From Nocardia pseudobrasiliensis NBRC 108224 (GTDB lineage: Bacteria; Actinomycetota; Actinomycetes; Mycobacteriales; Mycobacteriaceae): a DNA stretch of 64,000 nt. The notes beneath the pieces were generated by a model. That model did not search any database and was not told the origin of the DNA. It was given only the letters and a program-made list of their open reading frames with translations. A program made the translations under genes and the position numbers. Numbering within the stretch: the stretch's first letter is position 1; each line of letters opens with the position of its first letter. Shown here piece by piece: positions 16,172 to 25,075 of the stretch. The stretch covers positions 372,001-436,000 of the forward strand of contig NZ_BDBS01000005.1 of the NCBI RefSeq assembly GCF_001613105.1, read 5' to 3'.

Positions 16172-16441
16172 GTATCCGGCGGCGAGTGGTCGAGCACGCC
16201 GTCGATCACACAGGTGCGGTAGAACCCGCGCATCCAGCCGACGTAGCGTTCGATCTCGGGCCCGGCTCATCGCCAGCGGGGTGAGGTGACGCTCGGTGCA
16301 CCACAGGAAGTACAGGCGCAGATCCGAGCCGCAGTGCTCCCGGGAAGTCCCGGTGTACCGGGCCAGGTAGCCGGCTGAGGCCAGCCGCAGCACGAGGTCG
16401 TAACCAGCGAAGGTGACATCGATGTCGGGTGAGGTAGCCAT
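16172..16441 (-). pseudogene. tyrosine recombinase (phage-type integrase), N-terminal remnant
   Basis: From ATG 16441 the frame reads the SAM-like core-binding domain of actinobacterial tyrosine integrases (YDLVLRLASAGYLARYTG, then LRLYFLWCTERHLTPLAMSR). A frameshift follows; the adjacent frame continues EIERYVGWM and then, after a deletion of roughly 25 residues, GFYRTCVIDGVLDHSPPD. The catalytic domain with R-H-R-Y residues is absent. It is the remains of a second, unrelated recombinase in this region. Confidence 0.78.
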
Positions 16442-16661
16442 CTCCTGACGATCCGCGCACCTGCAGCGACCGAGGATAGCTTGTGCGCACGCCGCATGTG
16501 CGTATGTTGGCACGGGGCCGCTTTTCCTTACCGACCCTGGTTGCGATGGGCGCACCTTGTTGATTGCTGTTCGATAACCAGATGGCACCTCCGGTAGCGT
16601 TGATCACCTACCGTCGGAGGGTCAGGTGCTATCCAGATCAACAAGAGCTGAGGTAACTGGC

Positions 16662-16853
16662 ATGGCTGCGAAATTCGAGATCTACCAGGACAAGTCCAAC
16701 AAGTACCGATTCCGACTCAAGGCCACCAACGGCGAGATCATTGCCGTTGGTGAAGCGTATGAGTCCAGGGCTGCGTGCAAGAACGGCATCGAGTCAATCA
16801 AAAAGAACGCGCCGACCGCAGAGATCGTCGACCAGACCCCAGCCGGGGTCTGA
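16662..16853 (+). CDS. YegP-like DUF1508 protein
   Basis: A 63-residue single-repeat DUF1508 protein: FEIYQDKSNKYRFRLKATNG, then EAYESRAACKNGIESIKKNA. The fold is a small alpha/beta unit whose role is not settled. ATG 16662 follows GAGGTAACTGGC; the frame is open to 16626 but that start lacks a binding site. Two strong hairpins follow it, isolating it from the converging gene. Confidence 0.85.
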   Translation: MAAKFEIYQDKSNKYRFRLKATNGEIIAVGEAYESRAACKNGIESIKKNAPTAEIVDQTPAGV

Positions 16854-16870
16854 CGATTCCGATCCGCGAG

Positions 16871-16900
16871 CTCGGTCCGGCCACTGCCCGCCGGACCGAG
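16871..16900 (+). terminator. terminator of the YegP-like gene
   Basis: Perfect 11-bp stem CTCGGTCCGGC / GCCGGACCGAG with an 8-base loop, 17 bases past the stop. Confidence 0.7.
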
Positions 16901-16925
16901 TGATCGCGCGCCCAGCGGCATGAGC

Positions 16926-16963
16926 GTGCACTCTCTGGCCGATCGGACGACCAGAGAGTGCAC
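16926..16963 (-). terminator. terminator of the converging hypothetical gene
   Basis: Perfect 13-bp stem GTGCACTCTCTGG / CCAGAGAGTGCAC with a 12-base loop, five bases past the stop of the minus-strand gene at 16969. With the preceding hairpin it forms a back-to-back terminator pair. Confidence 0.75.
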
Positions 16964-16968
16964 ATCGT

Positions 16969-17439
16969 CTAGAAATCGATAGAGCAAATGAGCCCTTCAC
17001 GTATGTACGCGACCATGTGCTCGACCGCAGACCTGTCGCCCATCACCGCGGCCACCTGGCCCGGCTTCTGGACCACCAGCAGGATCTTGTTGTCCTGCAG
17101 CGGACAGAAGAACAGTAGGCCGGTGGCGACAGGTTCATACTCTGCGTCGCGGTCCTCGAGGGTGTTGTAGAACTTCACGTCAACGGCTCTGGTGCAGGCA
17201 CGTTTGGTGCCCGCCAGTGTTATCGCCGGGGGGTTGGTGGCGGTGGCACCGGCAAAGGCCGAGTTGAATGTTCCACCCTGCACGGTCATCGCACTAGCGG
17301 GGACTCCAGGGCCCAAGGCCAGAATCTCGTTCTCCGCTGGCTGCCCGTCGAAGCTGAGGGCGGCGGCGTCGATTCCGTCGTGGCCGGGGTTGAACATCCT
17401 GGACAAGTAATCGACCCAAGCGGCCCGTCCGTCAGTCAT
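16969..17439 (-). CDS. hypothetical protein
   Basis: A 156-residue soluble protein with no signal peptide and no family I recognise. It contains a beta-rich middle (ASAMTVQGGTFNSAFAGATA) and LLFFCPLQDNKILLVVQKPG, then AVEHMVAYIREGLICSIDF at the end. ATG 17439 has AAAGGTG five bases upstream, so it is preferred over the longer frame. It stands alone between a strong terminator and a gene-free stretch. Confidence 0.6.
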   Translation of the reverse strand: MTDGRAAWVDYLSRMFNPGHDGIDAAALSFDGQPAENEILALGPGVPASAMTVQGGTFNSAFAGATATNPPAITLAGTKRACTRAVDVKFYNTLEDRDAEYEPVATGLLFFCPLQDNKILLVVQKPGQVAAVMGDRSAVEHMVAYIREGLICSIDF

Positions 17440-18154
17440 GGCGACACCTTTCGCTAGTCCGTCCAGCACGCCTGGCCGCCTCGCCAGACGCGCCGACGAC
17501 GGCAAATCCTTTGCCGAACAACGCTGTTCAGCCCCTCAGTCAAGGTAGCGGCGGTCGGCGCGCTGTGTGATCCGATCGCATCAAAGTTTTAGATCAGCAT
17601 CGGCCCTGTAACTCGGCTGGCCACCGCTGAACCCTCCGACTGCACGGAATTCGGCATTACCGATTACTTGCGTCGGCTATAGCCAGAGACGGTATGTTCC
17701 TGCCACCGCCGGTCCTCTGATCAGGCACACCAATGAATTGGGCGCGATGGGATGCCGTAGGTCTCAGGCTTGGCGCACAGGGGCGCGAAACCGTCGAGAG
17801 TTCCTGATTAACACCGCCCTGTCCGGCTGCTGACCTGTCCTGCTCATGAATCGAACCTGCGACGGGGAGTGGACTGCCGACGCTACGTCGACGATCCCCT
17901 GCGGCGGCGGTTCACGCCGACATCCGCGGAAATCAGCAGTTCAGGGCGCGTCCGGGTTTGTGTGGATGCTGTTCGTGCCGCCCCGGGGGCACTACGAAAC
18001 GGCTGGTAGGTCGGCATGCCCGGCCTTGACCTGCGCGATCGTGGTGCCCTCAGTCCGCAGTTGGTCCGCAGCAGTCCGCGCGCCACTCCTGCATGCCGGG
18101 ACATAACGTCCCAAGGTTCTACCGGGTTGCCGAGGTCGCGGCTTGCTGCGCACC
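17440..18154. other. gene-free stretch
   Basis: About 700 bases with no convincing reading frame. A minus frame ending near 17992 reads AADQLRTEGTTIAQVKAGHA, which resembles the edge of a DNA-binding or recombinase protein but is incomplete. The stretch includes the inverted copy of the recombinase edge sequence at 17959-17979 and probably marks the right margin of the accessory region. Confidence 0.45.
17959..17979 (-). repeat. inverted near-copy of the recombinase/tRNA edge
   Basis: These 21 bases match the reverse complement of 1725-1745, the sequence spanning the tRNA 3' end and the first element bases, at 20 of 21 positions. The orientation is opposite to that expected for a direct-repeat attachment site. 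Confidence 0.5.
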
Positions 18155-18844
18155 ATGAGAACCATGGTGGTCGGCATGCCGTTGCAGTCCTTCCCCGGCA
18201 GTTACGTCGATGACCGTGGCGTCGAATCCATTGTGTGGCAATTCGTGCCCGTGGAGGCGGACGTCACGCACGCGCGCAGCTTCTACATCCGAACCGTCAT
18301 TCGTGGAATCTCCTTGGCGGGAGGGGCCTTCGACGGTCTCGAACCCGACGACGCTCGTGCCGCCGCCGGGGTGCTGCCGCTGTCGAACGATACCGACGAC
18401 AGGTACGCATGCGAACTGCGCCGGTGCGTGCTGCATGCGGACCTGCCGTGCGCGGTGGAGGTGAGCGGCAATCGTCGCTCCACTATCGTGCGGTTCAGCG
18501 TCGATCTACGGGCCGACCGACCACCCCTGAACCAGCATTTCGCGATGGACTTGGACGGTACGACCTACGAGGTGGACGTCGACGGGGGCCTCGACGATGG
18601 CCTGGGCCGCCTCCAGAACGACTTCCCACCCACCATCCGCCTGATCTGCTGTCACACCTGCCAATTCGCTGGCTACTCGCCGTATATCGGCTACGACATG
18701 ATCGGCATCAACTGCCACCGCGAAGCGAAAACCCGCTACCTCGCCGTCCGCTCCAAACACGACTACAAACCCGACCTGATCACGGAGGAAGTACCGGAAA
18801 ACCACCTGTGTCCGGAATACCGATACCGCACCCCCGCCACCTGA
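18155..18844 (+). CDS. hypothetical protein, resembles DUF6304
   Basis: A 229-residue soluble protein. The C-terminal part has CCHTCQFAGYSPYIGYDMIG followed by NCHREAKTRY, a Cys-x2-Cys plus later Cys pattern that suggests a bound metal and recalls the DUF6304 family of actinobacteria; that assignment is from memory. The N-terminal half is strand-rich (LQSFPGSYVDDRGVESIVWQ). The exact start is uncertain: ATG 18155 and ATG 18167 are both possible, and no binding site decides. Confidence 0.6.
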   Translation: MRTMVVGMPLQSFPGSYVDDRGVESIVWQFVPVEADVTHARSFYIRTVIRGISLAGGAFDGLEPDDARAAAGVLPLSNDTDDRYACELRRCVLHADLPCAVEVSGNRRSTIVRFSVDLRADRPPLNQHFAMDLDGTTYEVDVDGGLDDGLGRLQNDFPPTIRLICCHTCQFAGYSPYIGYDMIGINCHREAKTRYLAVRSKHDYKPDLITEEVPENHLCPEYRYRTPAT

Positions 18845-18893
18845 TTCAGGCTGTCGTCCACAACCGTCACCGAGCGTGGCTCAGTGGTCTGTT

Positions 18894-18908
18894 CCGTGGT
18901 CGGCACGG
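18894..18908. promoter_or_regulatory. palindromic operator-like site upstream of VOC gene 1
   Basis: CCGTG-GTCGG-CACGG, perfect 5-bp arms, 37 bases before the start of the VOC gene at 18945. The same palindrome in a longer shared context (TTCCGTGGTC ... GCACGGATGTC) occurs at 22400-22414. Confidence 0.6.
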
Positions 18909-18944
18909 ATGTCACCCGGGCGGCCCGTGCCTAGCGTTATGGGC

Positions 18945-19574
18945 ATGGAAAACACCACGAAGACCAGCACCGATATCAACATTCAGCTCGAGGTGGCCGA
19001 TCCCGCGGCCGCGGCGGCGAGCTATGCGGCCGCGTTCGGATTGGGGGATCGGATCGGGTTCCGGGCCTCGCAGGCGCCTACTTCCGGGTTCCGCGGATTC
19101 CTTTTGTCCCTGGTGGTGTCGCAGCCGTCCACTGTCGACAGTCTCGTCGGCACCGCAATCGAGGCCGGGTTCACCGTTCTCGCTCCCGCGAAGAAGAGTC
19201 TGTGGGGCTACGGTGCGGTGTTGCAGGCGCCGGACGGGACGGTGTGGAAGGTCGACACCTCGAAGAAGAAGGATGTGGGTCCGTTCACCCGGGAGATCGA
19301 CAACCTGGTTCTGCTGCTGGGTGTGGCGGATGTGAAGGCCAGCAAGCAGTTCTATGTCGATCGCGGGCTGACGGTGGCGAAGAGTTTCGGCGGCAAGTAC
19401 GCCGAGTTCGAGAACCAGGGCTCATCGGTCTCGTTGGCGATGTACCCGCGTAAGGCGGCCGCCAAGGATGCCGGGATGTCCCCGGAGGGCAGCGGATCGC
19501 ATCGCATCGTCATGGACAGCGGTATCGGTGCGTTCGTCGATCCGGACGGGTTCGTATGGGAGGCGACGGCCTGA
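18945..19574 (+). CDS. VOC (glyoxalase/dioxygenase-fold) protein, two-module
   Basis: A 209-residue protein of the vicinal oxygen chelate superfamily with two beta-alpha-beta-beta-beta modules: about 8-105 (INIQLEVADPAAAAASYAAA ... LQAPDGTVWKVD) and about 118-205 (NLVLLLGVADVKASKQFYVD ... FVDPDGFVWEA). These proteins bind metals or small toxic molecules; several act in antibiotic or electrophile resistance. ATG 18945 follows GCGTTATGGGC without a strong binding site. It converges with the LuxR regulator gene (9-base gap) and shares an operator with the second VOC gene. Confidence 0.85.
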   Translation: MENTTKTSTDINIQLEVADPAAAAASYAAAFGLGDRIGFRASQAPTSGFRGFLLSLVVSQPSTVDSLVGTAIEAGFTVLAPAKKSLWGYGAVLQAPDGTVWKVDTSKKKDVGPFTREIDNLVLLLGVADVKASKQFYVDRGLTVAKSFGGKYAEFENQGSSVSLAMYPRKAAAKDAGMSPEGSGSHRIVMDSGIGAFVDPDGFVWEATA

Positions 19575-19582
19575 GTGGGTGG

Positions 19583-22354
19583 TCAGGCCGTGCGGTCGGC
19601 GGCGAGGGCCGGACTGCGCGCGGATTGGTAGGGGCAGTGGGCGCGTTCGAATTCCGCCGCGAGGGCGGGCAGGCGGTCGAGGTCGTCATCGAGCAGGGCG
19701 GCGGCCCGCTCGACGATCGCAGCGGCTATCGGGTTGCCGGACACCGTGGTCCGGGCCGCGGCAATGAAGCCGCGCGCATCCGGATGGCCGACCAGGACGG
19801 CGGCCTCGGCGCGCAGGGCGACATACCAGTGCCGCCAGATCCAGATGGCGCGCTCGTCGAATGCGTCCGGCTCGGTGGCCAATTCGGCCAGTGCCTGTTC
19901 GGGACGGCCGCGGTCGAGCAGCACGATGGCGTCGAAAACCGAGCGGTAGGCGGACCGATGATCGGACGCGCCGTCGAGGGTGTCCACGATGGTCAGCCAT
20001 TCGGCACGCGCGGCGTCATCGCCGCGCAGGCCGTGGGCCATCGCGACCGCCGCGGCGGCCGGGGCGAGACCGGGGGCATAGGGACGCCCGGACAGTTCCC
20101 AGGCGTCGACGAATCGTCCACTGCCGGTGAGCACTTCCTCGAGATTGCCCGCCAGGGCGTCCGCGATCAGGAGCGCGGAGGTGGCGAAATCACCGCGCTC
20201 GGCCAGCAGCGGCAGATCGCGCAATTGTTCGGCCCAGCGCCGAGTGCTCCGAAGGTCGCCGACCCCGATACCGATCTCGGCCGCCTCGGACAACGCGTCG
20301 ACATGTTCGAGGGCGCTGGCCGGAGTGTGTGGCATGGCGGTCACCAAAGCGACGCGCCGATAAGAGGTTTCGGCGGTGGCGAAGATATCCCCGGCCCAGC
20401 ATTGTGCCGCGGCGAGGGCATCGAGGGCCGCGCTGCGCATGAGCGGATCGCCGGTGCGATCAGCCAGATCCACCGCGCGCTGAGCGCGCGAGAGTGCAAC
20501 GAGGACAGCGGTTTCCGATTCGAAGGCACCCGAGATATCGGCGAGCACCCCGCATTCGGCGAGGGCCACGGCGGCCAGTGCGGTCGGGTCCGCACCGGCC
20601 AGTTCGCGCGCCCGCGAGAGCAGTTCCGCGGTCTCACCCGCCGCGACCGGCTGTGCGAAGGTGTCGGACATGCGGTGGACGGTACTCGCCGCGGTCGCCA
20701 GATCTCGCGCCGCCGACGCGGGATCGTCTGCGCCGAAGGCGATTTCGGCGGCGGCGCGATACAGACGGTACATATCCTCGCCGCGCATCCGGCACCCGGC
20801 CGCCTCGGCGGCATGCCGTAATGCTGCCGAGGCCGCGATCGGGTCGTCGGTCAGATCCGCCGCCTGCTCGTAGCGACGCTGGGATTCTCCGATCAGATTT
20901 CGATTGAAAGCCAACCGCGCCAAGGAAATCGACAGCGCGTATGCGTCGCTCCGCCGCTCGGGCAGCGCCGCAGCCCAGGCCAGGGCCGCGCGCATATCGT
21001 CGGCGGCGGCATCGAACGCCCCGTGCCGGTCGGGAGTCGCCGACGCGGGTTCGGCGAGCAGTTTCGTGGCGGTCTCGACACACCAATTCAGATGGCGCGC
21101 AAGCACTTCGTCGAGTTCACCGGCGGTATCCAGTTCCTCGCGTTCGTATTGGCGGATGGTCTCCAATGCCCGGTATCGGGTACCGCGCGCGGAACGCACC
21201 ACCGTCAGCAGACTCTGTTCGGTGAGCCGGGCCAGCCCGTCGGCGACCGCGATCCGATCCGAACTCGACGATCCGGCCACCGCCATGGCATCCGCCGCGG
21301 TGAACGGCGCGACGAATACCGAGATGCGCCGCAGTACGCACCGATCCTCGGCGGTCAGCAGCGCCTGACTCCAATCCAGCATGGCCCGCACGGACCGATG
21401 CCGTTCGTCGGCGCGACGGCCACCGACCAGCAATCGCAATGGATCCGCGAGGCTCGCGCCCAGTCCGTCGAGACCGAGGGTGGGCAGCCGGGCGGCCGCG
21501 AGTTCGATGGCCAGCGCCAATCCGTCGAGGCGACCGCAGATCTCGTGCACCCGATCCAGCTGCTCGGCCTCCACGGGCCAGCCGAGCGCTTCGGCGCGGT
21601 CCAGAAACAGGGCCACGGCGTCGTCGCCGAGCGACAGCGGCGGCACCGTGAAGACCTGCTCGAACGGCACCATGAGCCGCGCCCGGCTGGTGGCCAGCAC
21701 GGTTACGTTCGGGCAGTTCGCGAGCAGGTGCTCGATGAACGGGGCGACCGCGTCGCGCAGATGTTCGCAGTTGTCGAGCACCAGCAGCACCCGGCGTTCG
21801 CCCAGCGTGGTTGATACCGAGTCGTCGAGACCGCGTCCCTGCTGTTCCCCGAGTCCCAATGTCCGCGCGACCGCGGCCGCGACCATCGCCGGATCGGTCA
21901 CCGGCACCAGGTCCACAAACCATGCGCCGCCGATGAATTCGGCGGAAAGGTCCGCGGCGACGGCCAATGCCAGCCGCGTCTTGCCGACGCCCCCGGGTCC
22001 CAGTGCGGTCACATGCCGATGTGCCCGCACGGCCTCGCGCAGCGCGGCGCGTTCACGCTCGCGGCCGACGAACGAGGTCAGCGGCGAGGGCAGTACGGCC
22101 GTCGCCGCGCCGATCTCCGCGACCCGGTCGAATTCGGCGGCCCGTCCGGCCAGCGCCCGCCGATCCGTCACCCCGACCTTGCGCAGCAGGGAGGACACAT
22201 GGGTCTCCACGGTGCGCACCGAGATGAACAGCTGCGCGGCGATTTCGGCATTGCTGCGATATTGCCCGACCAGGGCGAGCACCTCGGCCTCACGATCCGA
22301 GATCCCGGCGGCCAACTTCGACTTCGACACGTCCACATTCTCACGTACGCCCAT
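19583..22354 (-). CDS. large LuxR-family regulator with N-terminal HTH and NB-ARC ATPase
   Basis: A 923-residue regulator. An N-terminal LuxR/GerE helix-turn-helix (about 15-75; LSDREAEVLALVGQYRSNAE type, ISVRTVETHVSSLLRKVGV) precedes an NB-ARC/AAA ATPase (Walker A GPGGVGKTR near 125, Walker B VLLVLDNCEH, then ATSRARL) and a long helical TPR-like C-terminal sensor. Placing the HTH first is the reverse of the classical LAL order. The frame is open to GTG 22396, but a palindromic operator begins at 22400, so ATG 22354 is the better start. It probably controls itself and both flanking VOC genes. Confidence 0.88.
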   Translation of the reverse strand: MGVRENVDVSKSKLAAGISDREAEVLALVGQYRSNAEIAAQLFISVRTVETHVSSLLRKVGVTDRRALAGRAAEFDRVAEIGAATAVLPSPLTSFVGRERERAALREAVRAHRHVTALGPGGVGKTRLALAVAADLSAEFIGGAWFVDLVPVTDPAMVAAAVARTLGLGEQQGRGLDDSVSTTLGERRVLLVLDNCEHLRDAVAPFIEHLLANCPNVTVLATSRARLMVPFEQVFTVPPLSLGDDAVALFLDRAEALGWPVEAEQLDRVHEICGRLDGLALAIELAAARLPTLGLDGLGASLADPLRLLVGGRRADERHRSVRAMLDWSQALLTAEDRCVLRRISVFVAPFTAADAMAVAGSSSSDRIAVADGLARLTEQSLLTVVRSARGTRYRALETIRQYEREELDTAGELDEVLARHLNWCVETATKLLAEPASATPDRHGAFDAAADDMRAALAWAAALPERRSDAYALSISLARLAFNRNLIGESQRRYEQAADLTDDPIAASAALRHAAEAAGCRMRGEDMYRLYRAAAEIAFGADDPASAARDLATAASTVHRMSDTFAQPVAAGETAELLSRARELAGADPTALAAVALAECGVLADISGAFESETAVLVALSRAQRAVDLADRTGDPLMRSAALDALAAAQCWAGDIFATAETSYRRVALVTAMPHTPASALEHVDALSEAAEIGIGVGDLRSTRRWAEQLRDLPLLAERGDFATSALLIADALAGNLEEVLTGSGRFVDAWELSGRPYAPGLAPAAAAVAMAHGLRGDDAARAEWLTIVDTLDGASDHRSAYRSVFDAIVLLDRGRPEQALAELATEPDAFDERAIWIWRHWYVALRAEAAVLVGHPDARGFIAAARTTVSGNPIAAAIVERAAALLDDDLDRLPALAAEFERAHCPYQSARSPALAADRTA

Positions 22355-22399
22355 TTCGCTTGCGCGGGAACGCCCGGGCGCATCTCTCAGTGTCACGTT

Positions 22400-22414
22400 C
22401 CGTGGTCAGCACGG
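22400..22414. promoter_or_regulatory. palindromic operator-like site between LuxR regulator and VOC gene 2
   Basis: CCGTG-GTCAG-CACGG, the same palindrome as at 18894, in the divergent promoter region of the LuxR gene and the VOC gene at 22490. Flanks TT on the left and ATGTC on the right are also shared. Confidence 0.65.
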
Positions 22415-22489
22415 ATGTCGCGGCAGCGCATCGGAAATACCGTAATACCCGTACCGAACAGCACGAATGCGAAGATTCGAGGAGCATCC

Positions 22490-22846
22490 ATGACCGCCAC
22501 CGCAGCCAAGGGCATCAAGACCGTGCTGCATCCCGTCTCCGACCTGGCCGCGGCCACGGCCGTGTACACCGCGCTGCTCGGCGTGCCGCCGCAGATCGAG
22601 GGCACCTATTACGTCGGCTTCGAGCTCGACGGGCACCACATCGGCCTGGTGCCCGACGGCGGTCCGCAGGCCATCACCACCCCGGTCATCTACTGGGAGG
22701 TATCCGATATCGAGGCCAAACTGGCCGAACTGATCGCCGCTGGCGCGACGGTGCAGCAGGCCCTGCGCGATGTCGGCGAGGGTCGCCGGGTCGCCGAGGT
22801 CCTCGACCCCGACGGCAACATCCTCGGCCTGCTCCAGGATCGCTGA
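22490..22846 (+). CDS. VOC (glyoxalase/dioxygenase-fold) protein, single module
   Basis: A 118-residue single-module VOC protein (VLHPVSDLAAATAVYTALLG ... EVLDPDGNILGLLQDR), expected to dimerise to complete its site. ATG 22490 has GAGGAG six bases upstream. It is divergent from the LuxR regulator and shares its operator, so it is likely a target. Substrate unknown. Confidence 0.88.
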   Translation: MTATAAKGIKTVLHPVSDLAAATAVYTALLGVPPQIEGTYYVGFELDGHHIGLVPDGGPQAITTPVIYWEVSDIEAKLAELIAAGATVQQALRDVGEGRRVAEVLDPDGNILGLLQDR

Positions 22847-22851
22847 ACCAC

Positions 22852-23436
22852 TCAGGGCGGCGGCGTCCACGTCTCCAGATCGGTGAAATCCGGCGGGGTT
22901 TCGGCGGCGCGCCGGGTGGCCAGGGCCGTGGACTGTCGGCGGGCCGTGCGGCGGGTGGACCAGCCGAAGAATTGGATATCGGCGCGCATGGCCTGGATGC
23001 AGACGTCGAGTTCGGGTTTGATGTCGTACCGGAACGGCAGGGTGATCGCCATCTGGACGTCCTCGGAGACCAGGGGTTGCTGCCAGGCCCATTTGCGGTA
23101 GACGCGGCCGAATGTTCGACATCGTTCCCACAGCGCGCGGTAGGCCGCGGCGGTCTCGGGGGATTCGAGTTCGAGCCAGCCCAGATGGAATCCGATGCCG
23201 CTGATGATCTCGCCGTGTTGTCTGTCGAGTGCGGTACGGGTCGCGGCGCTCGAATCGAGCCGTCGCACAACCCGATACGGCACCTCCTGGTACTGGCGGA
23301 TCGTGCGCAGGGCCTCGGCGTACGCCTTCGAGCGTCGCTCCCGGCGAGCCGCCATCTGATTGACGACGTAACCGGTGAGGGCCGCGGACGCGGCGATGAC
23401 CGCGGTGAGGATTCCGACGATCGCGGTCGCGTTCAT
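22852..23436 (-). CDS. hypothetical protein with N-terminal membrane helix
   Basis: A 194-residue protein: one N-terminal membrane helix (residues 4-26, IVGILTAVIAASAALTGYVV) followed by a basic stretch (ARRERRSK) and a mostly helical soluble domain. Many genomes carry such one-helix cytoplasm-facing proteins of unknown role. It converges with the VOC gene, with a 5-base gap. Confidence 0.7.
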   Translation of the reverse strand: MNATAIVGILTAVIAASAALTGYVVNQMAARRERRSKAYAEALRTIRQYQEVPYRVVRRLDSSAATRTALDRQHGEIISGIGFHLGWLELESPETAAAYRALWERCRTFGRVYRKWAWQQPLVSEDVQMAITLPFRYDIKPELDVCIQAMRADIQFFGWSTRRTARRQSTALATRRAAETPPDFTDLETWTPPP

Positions 23437-23581
23437 GGTTCAACCATTCTCGCAACCCGAGCCCCATCCGTCCGCCGTTCGGCAAGGAAGGTGCATTGGG
23501 GTCTTCCTTCCAGCCGAAAGGGGCATGCGCCCCGGAGGTCGAACGGGCGGTGGCGGTTCCTGGCCTACCGCCCGGCGCTGC

Positions 23582-25009
23582 TCACCGCCCGACCGGCAAC
23601 CCCAGCAGCGTCGTGAGCACCGCCCCGGCGCCGAAGCCCAGATTATTCAGCGCACCGGCATCGAGCAGTGTCGACGGCGGCGTCCGATAGTCGCAACCCT
23701 GTTGTGCCGGTTGGCCGTTCATGCGATCGGTGAGCCAGGCGAGTGCGTCGGGCGCGCCCAGGACCGCGAAGTTGCCGTGCGGGCTGATCAGTGGCGGGAA
23801 CAGGTCGCGGCGGTAGGTGATCGAGGCGCCGTGGGTGCAGTAGGCGTCGGCGAGGCCGTCGGCTCCGGTGATGGTGCTGATCTCGTCGCTGACGCTGTTG
23901 TAGAGGTAGACCGGGGCCGTGGGGGTGCGGCGGCCGAGGGTGCGTTCCTCGACGGTCCGCGCGACGACCGGGTCGGCGAGCAGTTCGGCGAACGGGACGC
24001 GGACGTAGTGGGTGAAGTCGGGGAGTGAGAGATGGTGCACGAGTTCGTAGAGGCTGGTGTCGAGGACCGCCTGGGTGGTGCAGCGGTCGGCGGCATGGTC
24101 GATCAACGCCAGGCCCTCGGGGGTGACCGAACGTTCCAATACGGCACGGAATTCGGGGGAGTCCTTGGCGATCGCGGCGACGGCGATGGGGATCAGGCCG
24201 CCGAGTAGTCCGCCGTTGGCGGCGAGCAGTCCGGCCTTCAGATCGGCGACGGGGGCGCCGATCGCCGCGCCGACGATATTCAGTTCGGGTGCGTATTCCG
24301 GCTGCATCTCCGCGGTCCAGGCGGTCGCGATACCGCCGCCGGAGTAGCCCCACAGGCTGACCGGCGTGCTCTCGCCCGCGAGGCCGAGCGGGGCGAATCG
24401 TTCGGCGGCGCGAACACCGTCGAGTACGACGTAGCCGGGTTCGCGCGGGGTGGCGAAGCGATTCTCCCGGCCGCCCTGATCGGGTATGGCCACCGCCCAG
24501 CCCTTGGCCAGACCCGTTGCGGCCAAGAGGATTTCGGCGGCGGGATTACCGCTGGTGATCGGCCCGGCCGGATCGGTGAGGTCGATCGGGGCGCTCTGCT
24601 GGAGCTGGTAGGAGGCGCGGCACATGCCGGCGATCGCGTCGACGGCGGTCTGGTACGACAGCAGCGGCCGTGGTCCGGTGGCGCCCTCGGGAATCATCAC
24701 GGTGGTCACCGATGTATACGGCTTGTTGTCGAAATCTGTTGTGCGGTAGAGCAGTTGCCATGCCTGCACGCGCACCGGCAGGAGGTTGAGCGCCGCGATG
24801 CGCACCGGACGCGAGCGGAGGATGGTTCCCGGTTCGGCGTTCTCGTAGCCGGGTGGATCCGTGTAGAACGAATCGTTCTGCGGCAGCGGCGGCGCCGCCG
24901 TGGCCGTCGCGGACAGTGTCGTCGTCAACCCCAGCAGCAGGGTCGCGACGACGGTGAATGCCAAAAACGCAGGACGAGAAGCTTTTCCGAGCACCACGCC
25001 ACCCCACAA
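23582..25009 (-). CDS. secretory triacylglycerol lipase (LIP family)
   Basis: A 475-residue secreted alpha/beta hydrolase of the LIP secretory lipase family (PF03583 type). A long signal peptide ends at about residue 40 (TLSATATAAP). The nucleophile elbow GYSGGG is near 235, the acid is in YLYNSVSDEIS, and a His candidate is in LFPPLISPHGNF. The first translated codons vary with start choice (GTG 25009 or the GTG codons just downstream). It is one of three family members in the window and one of two with an intact catalytic Ser. Substrate is likely an ester lipid outside the cell. Confidence 0.88.
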   Translation of the reverse strand: MWGGVVLGKASRPAFLAFTVVATLLLGLTTTLSATATAAPPLPQNDSFYTDPPGYENAEPGTILRSRPVRIAALNLLPVRVQAWQLLYRTTDFDNKPYTSVTTVMIPEGATGPRPLLSYQTAVDAIAGMCRASYQLQQSAPIDLTDPAGPITSGNPAAEILLAATGLAKGWAVAIPDQGGRENRFATPREPGYVVLDGVRAAERFAPLGLAGESTPVSLWGYSGGGIATAWTAEMQPEYAPELNIVGAAIGAPVADLKAGLLAANGGLLGGLIPIAVAAIAKDSPEFRAVLERSVTPEGLALIDHAADRCTTQAVLDTSLYELVHHLSLPDFTHYVRVPFAELLADPVVARTVEERTLGRRTPTAPVYLYNSVSDEISTITGADGLADAYCTHGASITYRRDLFPPLISPHGNFAVLGAPDALAWLTDRMNGQPAQQGCDYRTPPSTLLDAGALNNLGFGAGAVLTTLLGLPVGR

Positions 25010-25075
25010 AAAGAGAATGATAGTTTCCCAAATGTAAGGTGACCGCTGTCACGGTGTCAATGGTGAACGGTCGGT

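Noticed and set aside
17883..18177. Minus-strand frames near the inverted recombinase-edge copy
   Set aside because: Short, overlapping in several frames and without start signals; only a possible remnant of a recombinase-like gene.
19556..20821. Plus-strand frame of 421 codons
   Set aside because: Lies antisense to the LuxR regulator; GC-rich codon shadow with Gly/Arg-rich translation.
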